From Syntrophaceae bacterium UBA2188 (lineage in GTDB: Bacteria > Desulfobacterota > BSN033 > UBA1163): DNA of 21,184 nt. The DNA lies in assembly GCA_002327985.1 (NCBI GenBank), contig DCVM01000086.1, positions 24,064 to 45,247 on the forward strand, written 5' to 3'. Positions 14,862 through 21,184 of this stretch are shown in pieces. Numbering within the stretch: position 1 is the first letter of the stretch; every line of letters starts with the position of its first letter. Below the pieces are notes generated by a model. It made no database searches. It had not been told where the DNA came from and saw only the letters and a list, made by a program, of their open reading frames with translations. The position numbers and the translations under genes were made by a program.

Positions 14862-15266
14862 CTATATCCAAAAGATTCTAACTTCAGCGGCAACCTGTTT
14901 AAACTCCTCGTCCCCTGTGACTAATTCGGCCTTTTGAAGCTTTGCCAGAGCTGCCGCGAAGCAGTCACCATAAGACATCCGTTTAAAAGCCTTAAACTCC
15001 GCTGCTTGTTTAGTAAGTTCCAAATCGGCAGGGACAATCTGAATAGGTAAAGTGGATATGAGGTGAGTCACTGCATCAGCTCGCTCACGTCCTGCCTCCC
15101 TGAGGGTAATGTAATAGACTTCTCCCCAGTTCACTACAGATAGAAGAAGGGCTTTTCCAGAATCCCTTGCCACCTGGAAGAGTTCGATCATCTTGTCTGC
15201 CCCACTTTCATTCTCAAGGTATGCGATTAAGCTATGAGAGTCCAACACTCTTAGCACTGCCTTCAT
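14862..15266 (-). CDS. vapC: VapC-like PIN-domain ribonuclease toxin
   Basis: This 134-aa protein has the four acidic PIN residues: D9 (RVLDSHSLIAYL), E49 (NWGEVYY), D101 (YGDCFAAALA) and D119 (VTGDEEF). They coordinate Mg2+ for RNA cleavage; VapC toxins typically cut tRNA or rRNA when free of antitoxin. The length is normal. Its ATG overlaps the antitoxin stop by four bases (ATGA), giving the classical translationally coupled vapBC order. The sequence is intact, with no frameshift, so the module could be functional. It lies 41 bp upstream of the ABC-F gene on the same strand. Confidence 0.92.
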   Translation of the reverse strand: MKAVLRVLDSHSLIAYLENESGADKMIELFQVARDSGKALLLSVVNWGEVYYITLREAGRERADAVTHLISTLPIQIVPADLELTKQAAEFKAFKRMSYGDCFAAALAKLQKAELVTGDEEFKQVAAEVRIFWI

Positions 15267-15493
15267 AACACGCGCTCCCTTGCTTTCTCTTCCTTTAAAG
15301 CTTTGAGTAACTTTCCTTTGGTGCCAGTCATTCCGGCCATACTCCGAATGTATTCATCCGTAATTGGTTTTATTACGATTTCACCGTCCCTCTCGAAAAG
15401 GGAAACTTGGGTTCCCTTTTTGATACCGAACTTCCGCCGGAGTTTAGATGGAATGACCACCTGACCTTTTACGGTTACAACGGCCTTATCCAT
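15263..15493 (-). CDS. vapB: VapB-like antitoxin with AbrB/MazE DNA-binding fold
   Basis: This 76-aa antitoxin has an N-terminal swapped-hairpin AbrB domain: MDKAVVTVKGQVVIPSKLRRKFGIKKGTQV, then VSLFERDGEIVIKPI, with the typical KGQVxIPxxLRxxxGI pattern. The charged C-terminal half (~50-76, ending KALKEEKARERVL) is expected to wrap and block the PIN active site. GGAGG lies 7 nt before the ATG. The upstream DNA has a good promoter and several TATAC/GTATA words that the AbrB domain could bind, giving conditional autoregulation with VapC. Confidence 0.92.
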   Translation of the reverse strand: MDKAVVTVKGQVVIPSKLRRKFGIKKGTQVSLFERDGEIVIKPITDEYIRSMAGMTGTKGKLLKALKEEKARERVL

Positions 15494-15511
15494 AGAAGAG
15501 CCTCCTTCCGT

Positions 15512-15588
15512 TATACTTACTACTTATATACCATATACAAAAATGTTAGTCAATAATTATTTTGGTATATCATATTTAAAATGTATAC
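15512..15588 (-). promoter_or_regulatory. vapBC promoter and clustered TATAC operator words
   Basis: Minus-strand TTGACT (plus 15548-15553), 17 bp, TATATA (plus 15525-15530) forms a promoter. In the surrounding 77 bp, TATAC or its complement GTATA occurs at 15512, 15527, 15534, 15565 and 15583. The last is the palindrome GTATAC. ATATACC (15526-15532) and GGTATAT (15564-15570) form a perfect 7-bp inverted repeat that brackets the promoter. The pattern fits AbrB-type antitoxin operators. Confidence 0.55.
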
Positions 15589-15686
15589 TAAATTTAATAA
15601 AGGTTAGCTAATTTTTTAAAGTAACCTATTCTGAAAAATTAATTGGAAAATAGATAGGTGAGAAAAAAGGTTTTAGATTAATGAGG

Positions 15687-16031
15687 TTAAGTGTCGTACT
15701 TGTCAAAATTGTAACCTGCTTTCTTATAATCCTCCAGGGCACGGGTCTTCAAATCTTCTCGCTTCGTCTTCTCTGCTTCCTTATCGGCTAATTCTGCTGC
15801 ATGGCTCCATTTCCCCTCTTTTTCATAATCCCTAATCTTCCGATCTGTTTCCGTGAGCGGACTTCCTTTGATCACCACGGCAGGGGCAAAGAGAACACGG
15901 GAGACCGAATTTTTACAATGGGGGCATCGTGTTAAGGCGGGTTCTGTCATTCTCTGAATCACCTCAAACCCCGACCCACAATGGTCGCAACTTTTATTCA
16001 AATCAACAGATCTGTATGCGTAGGTTGGCAT
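15687..16031 (-). CDS. FmdB-type zinc-ribbon protein
   Basis: The N-terminal ~45 residues match the FmdB/CxxC_CXXC_SSSS family: MPTYAYR, C15-D-H-C18, FEVIQRMTEPALTRCPHC (C36, C39), then SRVLFAPAVVIKGS. The four cysteines should bind zinc. FmdB was proposed as a regulator of formamidase/amidase genes, but most members have unknown roles. The C-terminal half (~60-114) is a charged helical extension, ending YNFDKYDT. I start at ATG 16029-16031 because MPTY is the family N-terminus. An in-frame GTG at 16074-16076 would add 15 residues that begin MPAYDRR, an imperfect copy of the same start. Neither start has a clear ribosome site. A TTGACA (plus 16113-16118, minus strand) upstream lacks a well-spaced -10. 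Confidence 0.85.
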   Translation of the reverse strand: MPTYAYRSVDLNKSCDHCGSGFEVIQRMTEPALTRCPHCKNSVSRVLFAPAVVIKGSPLTETDRKIRDYEKEGKWSHAAELADKEAEKTKREDLKTRALEDYKKAGYNFDKYDT

Positions 16032-16153
16032 AATATTCAATGCAACGTCCAACGTTCGTCTGTCGTAGGCTGGCACAAACTACAAATATATATTGAGTAT
16101 TTCAATGCAGGTTGTCAAGGGTACCAAGATAAATACTGAGATTAATAATCATA

Positions 16154-16190
16154 TTGACTTCAATTTATGATTGTGTTAGAAAAATCACAT
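16154..16190 (+). promoter_or_regulatory. Candidate promoter of the cytochrome gene with overlapping TTGTG/CACA dyad
   Basis: TTGACT (16154-16159), 17 bp, TAGAAA (16177-16182, 4/6). TTGTG (16171-16175) and CACAT (16186-16190) flank the -10. The half-sites resemble Rex or CRP/FNR boxes, but the 10-bp gap between them is 2 bp longer than the classic spacing of either. The cytochrome start would follow after a ~110-nt AT-rich leader. Confidence 0.35.
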
Positions 16191-16300
16191 TTTGTCCTCT
16201 ATTAAATCCAAAAATTTTAAATTTTTTTAAAAAATTGATAAAATAACCTTTATTCTCATTTAAAGAGGATGAAGCCATTGTTTTAATGTGTGGGGGAAAT

Positions 16301-18241
16301 ATGAACTCAAAGTTAAAAAAATCAATTCTTCTTTGTCTCATTCTCTTTATCTCCCTCTCTGTAGGTTTAGGAATATTGTGGGCAGCCAAACCCGCTCCGC
16401 AAAAAGAGGGAACGAAACCCGCAGTGGCAACCCAACCGCCTGAACCCGTGAAAAGGGGGGAGAAGACCATCGACAACTCCCAATGCCTGGGTTGCCATGC
16501 AGATAAAATCAACGAGAAGAAATTTTCACAATCGGTTCATGGTGCAAATTCTTGCAATAGCTGTCACTGGGATATTTCCGATCTCCAAATTCACCCCGAG
16601 AAAAAAGGAGCCAAAATCCACAACGAACCAGAAACCTGCCATCGCTGTCATAAAAAGGAAGCAGGGGAGCATTACCAAAGCGCTCATTTCATCAATCAGA
16701 TTCAATGTAAAGATTGCCACAAAGGCATCCACGAGATCACCCCATGGAAAGGAGATAAGGTCCAGATCATCAAGAAATGTATGGGCTGCCATGATGATGA
16801 TGGTTATGCAGAAAGCGTGCACGGCAAATCAGTCATGAAAGGGAATTCGGATTCACCCACATGTACGGATTGCCATGGCCTCCACAGAATTCCTGTCTTA
16901 AAGGGAGATGACCCAAAGGCCGTACATTTTCGGAGGCAGTTCCATACCGAGACCTGTCAGAAGTGCCATGGAGACAAGGAGATGATGGAGCGAAACAAAA
17001 TCCTCTACATCGCCACCGAGACCTACTATGACAGTTACCATGGAAAGGTGACATACTTGGGCTATCCAGGGTTGGCTGCGGGTTGTGCGGATTGTCATGG
17101 ATTTCACAGTATCCTGCCAATGAATGATCCCAAATCACTCATCTCACAAGAGCGTCTGGTTGAGACCTGTGGAAAATGTCATCCCCGCGCAAATATCAAT
17201 TTCGTCCAGTGGCTCCCCCATGCAACCCATAATGATCCTGAACGAGACCCTGTGCTCTATGGAGTGTTCGTCATTATGACAACGCTTCTTGTCTCGGTCT
17301 TCGGGGTCTTCTGGTTTCATTCCTTCCTGTGGTGGAGGAAAGACTTCTGGGAAAAACGGGAATTGAGAGCTAAAGGAATCTTTTTCACCAAACACATGAA
17401 ACCGGAAGAGGCGGGCCAGATGTATCGCCGGTTCAGCACCTTCGACATTGTCATCCACTTTACCATGATGGTAACCTTCCTTGGGCTTGTCCTGACCGGA
17501 CTTCCTTTGAAATTTTCCCATGCTCCCTGGGCCTCCGGTTTAATGCATTTTCTGGGAGGGGCCTATCTCGCAGGGCTGATCCACCGCATCTGTGCCGCCA
17601 TCACTTTTGGTTATTTTGGCGCCACCCTCGCCTATATCTTTTACTTTCTCTTCTATAAGAAGTTGCCCGGAAATCCGAATCCCATCCAGCGACTTTTTGG
17701 CCCGGATTCGCTCTGCCCGCGCTGGAAAGACATTCAGGACATCATCGGAACGATTCGTTGGTTTATGAACAAAGGACCGAAACCCCTTTACGACAGGTGG
17801 ACTTATTGGGAAAAGTTCGACTTCCTTGCGGTTTTCTGGGGAATGTTTGCCATCGGGCTTTCAGGACTGATGCTCTGGTTTCCGGAATACTTCGCCATCT
17901 TTTTGCCAGGATGGATTTTTAACATAGCGACCATCGTCCATTCCGATGAGGCATTGTTAGCTTCTGGTTTCATTTTCACAGTCCATTTCTTCAACACCCA
18001 TTTTCGACCTTCGAAGTTCCCGATCGATACGGTGATTTTTACAGGAAAGATTCCTAAATACGAACTGGTAGAAGAACGGCCAGAGCAGTATAAGAGAATG
18101 GTTGCCAAGAAGACATTGGAGACTTATCGAAAGAATTACCCGAGTGTTTGGGCAGACCTCTTCTCAATGATCATGGGATTTGCCATGCTGACCATTGGAC
18201 TGGTCTGTATCTTCCTGATCGCATGGGAATTCATATTATAG
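16301..18241 (+). CDS. Nonaheme c-type / b-type membrane cytochrome (CbcL-like)
   Basis: This is a 646-aa fusion. After a signal/anchor helix (~8-28) comes a periplasmic domain with nine CXXCH heme sites starting at C62, C85, C113, C136, C160, C188, C219, C262 and C290. Many extra histidines (HGA, HYQSAH, SVHG) can serve as distal ligands. The C-terminal half (~315-646) has about five membrane segments of the FdnI/HydC cytochrome b type, with candidate heme b ligands in VIHFTMM, GLIHRIC, IVHSDE and VHFFNTH. This c9-plus-b layout is that of Geobacter CbcL, an inner-membrane quinol oxidase for low-potential extracellular respiration; the electron acceptor here is unknown. I prefer ATG 16301 (GGGGG 4 nt upstream) over ATG 16286. 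It is monocistronic, with rex following after ~340 bp. Confidence 0.9.
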   Translation: MNSKLKKSILLCLILFISLSVGLGILWAAKPAPQKEGTKPAVATQPPEPVKRGEKTIDNSQCLGCHADKINEKKFSQSVHGANSCNSCHWDISDLQIHPEKKGAKIHNEPETCHRCHKKEAGEHYQSAHFINQIQCKDCHKGIHEITPWKGDKVQIIKKCMGCHDDDGYAESVHGKSVMKGNSDSPTCTDCHGLHRIPVLKGDDPKAVHFRRQFHTETCQKCHGDKEMMERNKILYIATETYYDSYHGKVTYLGYPGLAAGCADCHGFHSILPMNDPKSLISQERLVETCGKCHPRANINFVQWLPHATHNDPERDPVLYGVFVIMTTLLVSVFGVFWFHSFLWWRKDFWEKRELRAKGIFFTKHMKPEEAGQMYRRFSTFDIVIHFTMMVTFLGLVLTGLPLKFSHAPWASGLMHFLGGAYLAGLIHRICAAITFGYFGATLAYIFYFLFYKKLPGNPNPIQRLFGPDSLCPRWKDIQDIIGTIRWFMNKGPKPLYDRWTYWEKFDFLAVFWGMFAIGLSGLMLWFPEYFAIFLPGWIFNIATIVHSDEALLASGFIFTVHFFNTHFRPSKFPIDTVIFTGKIPKYELVEERPEQYKRMVAKKTLETYRKNYPSVWADLFSMIMGFAMLTIGLVCIFLIAWEFIL

Positions 18242-18518
18242 AAAAATTAAAGCCATGAGTTTGGAGATTTTTTAAATCATTTTTCCTAACCTATTTATCT
18301 TTCTATTTTGCTCCGAACTCTATTTGAAAATGCTAAATGACATTACCATTTGATCCCAAAGGAAAACTTCTTCCCTCCTGTTAAAAGACCCATTCTTTAT
18401 AAATTTCCTTCTTAGCATATGTACGAATTGGGGAGTTTAAATATGGGCTGCCCAATATTTTTATTTACTTTTAAATCCAATAGGTTGGTAGGAAAAAAAT
18501 GGTGGTATCACGAAAGAC
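18242..18518. other. Gene-free interval between the cytochrome gene and rex
   Basis: This stretch is AT-rich with no ORF of note, no RNA gene and no strong intrinsic terminator. Only a small 6-bp inverted repeat (ATTGGG/CCCAAT) near 18430-18455 stands out. The rex promoter begins at its right edge. Confidence 0.5.
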
Positions 18519-18547
18519 TTGACAAAGGATTTAAAATTTAATAAATT
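18519..18547 (+). promoter_or_regulatory. Sigma-70 promoter of rex
   Basis: TTGACA (18519-18524, 6/6), 17-bp spacer, TAAATT (18542-18547, 4/6). The predicted start point (~18554) falls inside the TTCACAA motif, leaving a ~25-nt leader that contains AAAGGAG. Confidence 0.6.
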
Positions 18548-18567
18548 TTTTCACAATTTATGTGAAA
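18539..18567 (+). promoter_or_regulatory. Candidate Rex operator at its own promoter
   Basis: The 18 bases 18539-18556 end in a perfect Rex half-site TTCACAA and begin with TAATAAA, a 4/7 match to TTGTGAA at the correct 4-bp spacing of the consensus TTGTGAA-N4-TTCACAA. In addition, TTTCACA (18549-18555) and TGTGAAA (18561-18567) form a perfect 7-bp everted pair around ATTTA. The site covers the -10, the start point and part of the ribosome site, fitting autoregulation. Confidence 0.5.
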
Positions 18568-18579
18568 GGAGTCACAAAA

Positions 18580-19218
18580 TTGAAATATCAAAAAATTCCT
18601 GAGGCGACCATTAGGAGATTATCAAGATATTCAAGGTGCTTAGAAGAGATGAACGAAAATGGAGAAAAAGTGGTTTCCTCTGCCCAATTAGCAAAAAAAT
18701 GCATCGTGAATGCCGCTCAGGTGAGGAAAGATCTGGCTTATTTTGGTGAGTTTGGAATTCGAGGCGTCGGATATTACGTAAAAGATTTACATAATAATAT
18801 CAAGAAGATATTAGGATCGGACAAGGAATGGAGAATGGCACTCATCGGCGTTGGAAATTTGGGTTCCTCCCTCCTCTCTTATAAGGATTTTTTAAAGCAG
18901 AATTATAAGATCGTGGCTGCCTTTGATATCGATCCTCCAAAAGTGATCGGACGAGTTTCGGAGAAGTTGGGCAAGCCCGTGGAGGTTTTTCATATCAACC
19001 GGATCAAAGAGGTGGCAAAAGAAAGGAGGATCGAGATCGGACTCATCACCACCCCTCCTTCAGAGGCTCAGGGCGTTGCCAACATGCTCGTGGAGGCAGA
19101 GGTGAGAGGCATTCTTAACTTTGCACCGGTGCAGGTCACCGTTCCCGAGGGCTTTGTAGTGAAGGATGTCTTTTTCACCACGGTCTTAGATAATTTGGCC
19201 TACCTTTTATCAAACTGA
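18580..19218 (+). CDS. rex: Redox-sensing transcriptional repressor Rex
   Basis: The 212-aa protein has the Rex winged helix (KIPEATIRRLSRYSRCLEEM; SSAQLAKK; AAQVRKDLAYFGEFGIRGVGYYV). A Rossmann domain follows with GVGNLG at residues 90-95 for NAD(H) and FDIDPPKVIG, and the C-terminal swapped helix is TVLDNLAYLLS. Rex senses the NADH/NAD+ ratio and represses respiratory and fermentative genes when NADH is low. I start at TTG 18580: AAAGGAG lies 8 nt upstream and the protein then opens MKYQKIPEAT, the normal Rex N-terminus. A GTG at 18562 would add six residues but has no ribosome site. It lies downstream of the CbcL-like cytochrome, a plausible target. The sequence is intact. Confidence 0.96.
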   Translation: MKYQKIPEATIRRLSRYSRCLEEMNENGEKVVSSAQLAKKCIVNAAQVRKDLAYFGEFGIRGVGYYVKDLHNNIKKILGSDKEWRMALIGVGNLGSSLLSYKDFLKQNYKIVAAFDIDPPKVIGRVSEKLGKPVEVFHINRIKEVAKERRIEIGLITTPPSEAQGVANMLVEAEVRGILNFAPVQVTVPEGFVVKDVFFTTVLDNLAYLLSN

Positions 19219-19267
19219 GGCAGGAGATCCTGATCCATAAAATATTTTCTCTTTCCTTTTCCCTGCT

Positions 19268-19903
19268 TCAGAAGGATTGATTCTCTCTATATTTTTTCCG
19301 TGTTATAGTCATTTGAACCAGTTCGTCGCTGGTAATCAGGTAGGTGAACCCAAAGCCTAAATTTTTTAAGGTAGCAAGATGGTGTTCGCTTCTTCCGGTA
19401 GCCGTCCCGTCAATCAAGAAAAAGATTCGATAACCCCTCATAAAGGCATCACGGGCTGTGGTCTCGCAGCAGAGGTTTGTCATCACTCCTGAGATAATCA
19501 CCTCCCTGACTTTTTTGGATTGAAGGATATGGGCCAGATCGGTTTCCAGGAAGGCGCTGTAATGTTTTTTGGATAGGACGGTATCCTCTGGACCAACAGA
19601 AATCTCGGGAAGAAATTTCCAGTCCTTCGTTCCCTCCAGAATCACCTGTCCCCACCAATCTCGAAGCTCTCCGCCATCTTGAGCAGGATCTTTGTGGCCA
19701 TGCTGGGTGAAGATAATGGGGACTTTTTTCTGATGGCAGGATTGGATGACCTTTAGGATATTTCCCAGCACAGGTCGGGCAATCTGTCCAAAGTAGTTCT
19801 GCATATCAATGACAAGGAGGGCTGCATGTTTTGGATCGAGCACGGCCGTCCTCTCACGATAGGGTTTCAATTCCTTCAAGATTTTTTGAAGTTCGAGTTT
19901 CAT
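19268..19903 (-). CDS. Isochorismatase-family cysteine hydrolase
   Basis: The 211-aa alpha/beta hydrolase of the nicotinamidase/isochorismatase family has its catalytic triad in place: D33 (LLVIDMQNYF), K112 (LSKKHYSAF, three before Tyr) and C145 (GVMTNLCCETTARDA). GV140-M141 forms the usual cis-peptide position. A second cysteine, C146, directly follows. Members cleave C-N or enol-ether bonds in nicotinamide, isochorismate, ureas or biuret; the substrate here cannot be assigned. The ~25-residue N-terminal extension is charged. It lies 16 bp behind the M20 gene on the same strand, so the two form an operon and may both act on an amide metabolite. The ribosome site is weak (AAAAAAG before ATG). 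It converges with rex. Confidence 0.9.
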   Translation of the reverse strand: MKLELQKILKELKPYRERTAVLDPKHAALLVIDMQNYFGQIARPVLGNILKVIQSCHQKKVPIIFTQHGHKDPAQDGGELRDWWGQVILEGTKDWKFLPEISVGPEDTVLSKKHYSAFLETDLAHILQSKKVREVIISGVMTNLCCETTARDAFMRGYRIFFLIDGTATGRSEHHLATLKNLGFGFTYLITSDELVQMTITRKKYRENQSF

Positions 19904-19919
19904 CTTTTTTAAATCATCC

Positions 19920-21089
19920 CTAACGGGATAAATAGTGGGTGAGGATCAATCCATAGATATGTGAAGCCTGGACCAATGCTTCCACCTCTACGGATTCATT
20001 TGCGGTGTGGATCTGACTCGTGTTACCCGGGCCAAAGATGAGGGTCGGGATACGGCATTGATTGATATAAAACCGAGAATCCGTGAATCCGGAGAACGTT
20101 CTTAGCGGTAGGTTCTCTCCGATTACCTCTTGGATGGCCTCCCTGCCAATGTTGACGATCTCCTCTTCAGGATCGACTTCAGAAGCTTCTGCGAAATCAA
20201 TTTCCTCCATTCGATATTGAAAAAAGGAATCCCCTAATTGAATTAAATCTAAAATTTTCTTCATCTCTCTTAATACTTCTTCCTTCTTTTCACCAGGTAA
20301 CATTCTCCGGTCTACCTCAATTTCACATCGATCAGGGACGACATTGATCTTGGTTCCGCCTCGAATGGTTCCAATGCTGAGGGTGGGTTTCCCAAGCCAA
20401 GGATGTTCCTTTTCCCAAAGGATGGAATTTAATCGATCTATCAACTTCGCCATTTTTTCAATGGCATTCACACCCAGATGGGGTTTGGCACTATGTGCCG
20501 ACTTCCCAAATGTGAAAATTCTGACCCAGAGGGCACCTTTATGGGCGATTACTGGGTGAAGGTCTGTAGGCTCTCCAACAAGGGCTGCATCCCCGTGAAT
20601 CCCTCCCTTTTGGGTTAAAAAACCCATGCCTTGGTGGCCGTGAGATTCTTCGTCGGAGACCAAATGGAGAATGACGGCGCCTTGATGGAAATGGATTTTC
20701 GCACGATCAATCATGGAAAGGGCATGAATGAATGAGGCGATTCCACTCTTCATATCTGATGCCCCCCGGCCGTAAATTTTTCCCTTGGAGAGCTTTCCCT
20801 GAAAGGGAGGGTATTGCCATTGAGAGGGATCTCCTGCAGGCACCACATCCAAATGGCCATTAAAGATGAGCGTTCTCCCACCCCTTCCCCATCTCTTTTC
20901 AGCGATGAGGTTCCATCTGCCCTCGGGAGAGAGAATGGTTTTGACTTTAAAACCCATCTTTGAGAGAAGAGGTTTCAAAAATGGCGCGGCTAATTTTTCA
21001 TTTCCAGGAGGATTTTCTGTGGGAATTTGAACTAATTTAATCGTTAAGTCGACCAGCTCCTTTTTTTTGATGAACGGATGTAATTTCAT
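19920..21089 (-). CDS. M20-family metallo-deacylase/peptidase (ArgE/DapE-like)
   Basis: The 389-aa di-zinc hydrolase has all family residues visible: H79 and D81 (FNGHLDVVP), bridging D112 (GRGASDMKSG), general base E147 and metal ligand E148 (SDEES), E173 (VGEPTD) and C-terminal H361 (QIHTANE). The central lid domain (~185-300) includes GKSAHSAKPHLGVNAIEKM. The family includes ArgE, DapE, carboxypeptidase G2 and acetyl-lysine deacetylases; which one cannot be told here. GGAGG lies 8 nt before the ATG at 21087-21089; the adjacent GTG (21090-21092), 5 nt from the site, is an alternative. It is the first gene of a two-gene operon with the isochorismatase-like hydrolase. Confidence 0.94.
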   Translation of the reverse strand: MKLHPFIKKKELVDLTIKLVQIPTENPPGNEKLAAPFLKPLLSKMGFKVKTILSPEGRWNLIAEKRWGRGGRTLIFNGHLDVVPAGDPSQWQYPPFQGKLSKGKIYGRGASDMKSGIASFIHALSMIDRAKIHFHQGAVILHLVSDEESHGHQGMGFLTQKGGIHGDAALVGEPTDLHPVIAHKGALWVRIFTFGKSAHSAKPHLGVNAIEKMAKLIDRLNSILWEKEHPWLGKPTLSIGTIRGGTKINVVPDRCEIEVDRRMLPGEKKEEVLREMKKILDLIQLGDSFFQYRMEEIDFAEASEVDPEEEIVNIGREAIQEVIGENLPLRTFSGFTDSRFYINQCRIPTLIFGPGNTSQIHTANESVEVEALVQASHIYGLILTHYLSR

Positions 21090-21113
21090 CACTTTAACCT
21101 CCTGATAGGCTTC

Positions 21114-21142
21114 ATCTTACAAAGAAAAGGAAACAAAGGCAA
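21114..21142 (-). promoter_or_regulatory. Weak candidate promoter for the M20-hydrolase operon
   Basis: Minus-strand TTGCCT (plus 21137-21142, 4/6), 17 bp, TAAGAT (plus 21114-21119, 4/6). The 5' leader would be ~20 nt and include GGAGG. Both boxes are mediocre. Confidence 0.3.
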
Positions 21143-21184
21143 CCCCAAATTGAGGCAAAAATCAGCGATTCCGTAATTAAGATT

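Noticed and set aside
16171..16190. Firm Rex or CRP/FNR site before the cytochrome gene
   Set aside because: The gap between TTGTG and CACA is 10 bp, where the Rex and CRP patterns need 8, so it is kept only as a weak hypothesis.
19215..19271. Long inverted repeat CTGAGGCAGG / CCTGCTTCAG between rex and the hydrolase as a terminator
   Set aside because: It has one mismatch and a ~37-base loop with no T-run after the right arm, so it is too weak to call.

Overview
The window reads as chromosomal DNA of a Gram-negative anaerobe or facultative anaerobe, most like Desulfobacterota (Deltaproteobacteria). The signs are a nine-heme c-type/b-type respiratory cytochrome of the CbcL architecture, a Rex NADH/NAD+ sensor beside it, a periplasm-spanning efflux system with an outer-membrane lipoprotein, and GGAGG-type ribosome binding sites. 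The lineage is inferred from gene content; there is no rRNA, tRNA, CRISPR array or intact transposase in the window.

Layout. (1) 1-6375, AT-rich housekeeping and accessory genes. A 194-bp perfect direct repeat built of hairpins lies at 116-309 and 5666-5859. Between the copies are an EamA-type transporter (-), a divergent orphan ABC substrate-binding protein followed by a stand-alone B3/B4 tRNA-synthetase-editing-like domain protein (+), a 4-oxalocrotonate-tautomerase-like protein (-), and groES-groEL (+). After the second copy come a strong hairpin, a 68-aa orphan ORF and a 59-aa zinc-ribbon-like gene (-) that has its own good promoter. (2) 6814-12285, a visibly GC-richer block, all on the minus strand: TetR (CecR-like) regulator, NodT-type outer-membrane factor, MacA-like adaptor, MacB-like ATPase and separate MacB-like permease. 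It forms one tight operon behind a promoter covered by three related half-sites. AT-rich, gene-poor DNA with possible gene remains flanks it on both sides. (3) 12847-16031, minus strand: an ABC-F ATPase, a VapC/VapB toxin-antitoxin pair whose promoter carries clustered TATAC motifs, and an FmdB-type zinc-ribbon protein whose 5' end is partly duplicated. (4) 16301-19218, plus strand: the nonaheme cytochrome c/b fusion, then rex behind a promoter carrying a plausible Rex site. (5) 19268-21089, minus strand: an M20 deacylase/peptidase and an isochorismatase-like hydrolase in one short operon.

How the parts fit. The cytochrome and Rex suggest redox-controlled respiration; a second, poorer dyad overlaps the predicted cytochrome promoter. 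The efflux operon is a self-contained, self-regulated export unit and probably horizontally acquired. I found no unambiguous new defence or mobile system. The best leads are the CbcL-like cytochrome with adjacent rex, the orphan binding protein/B3-B4 pair, the composite hairpin repeat, and the tiny zinc-ribbon gene.
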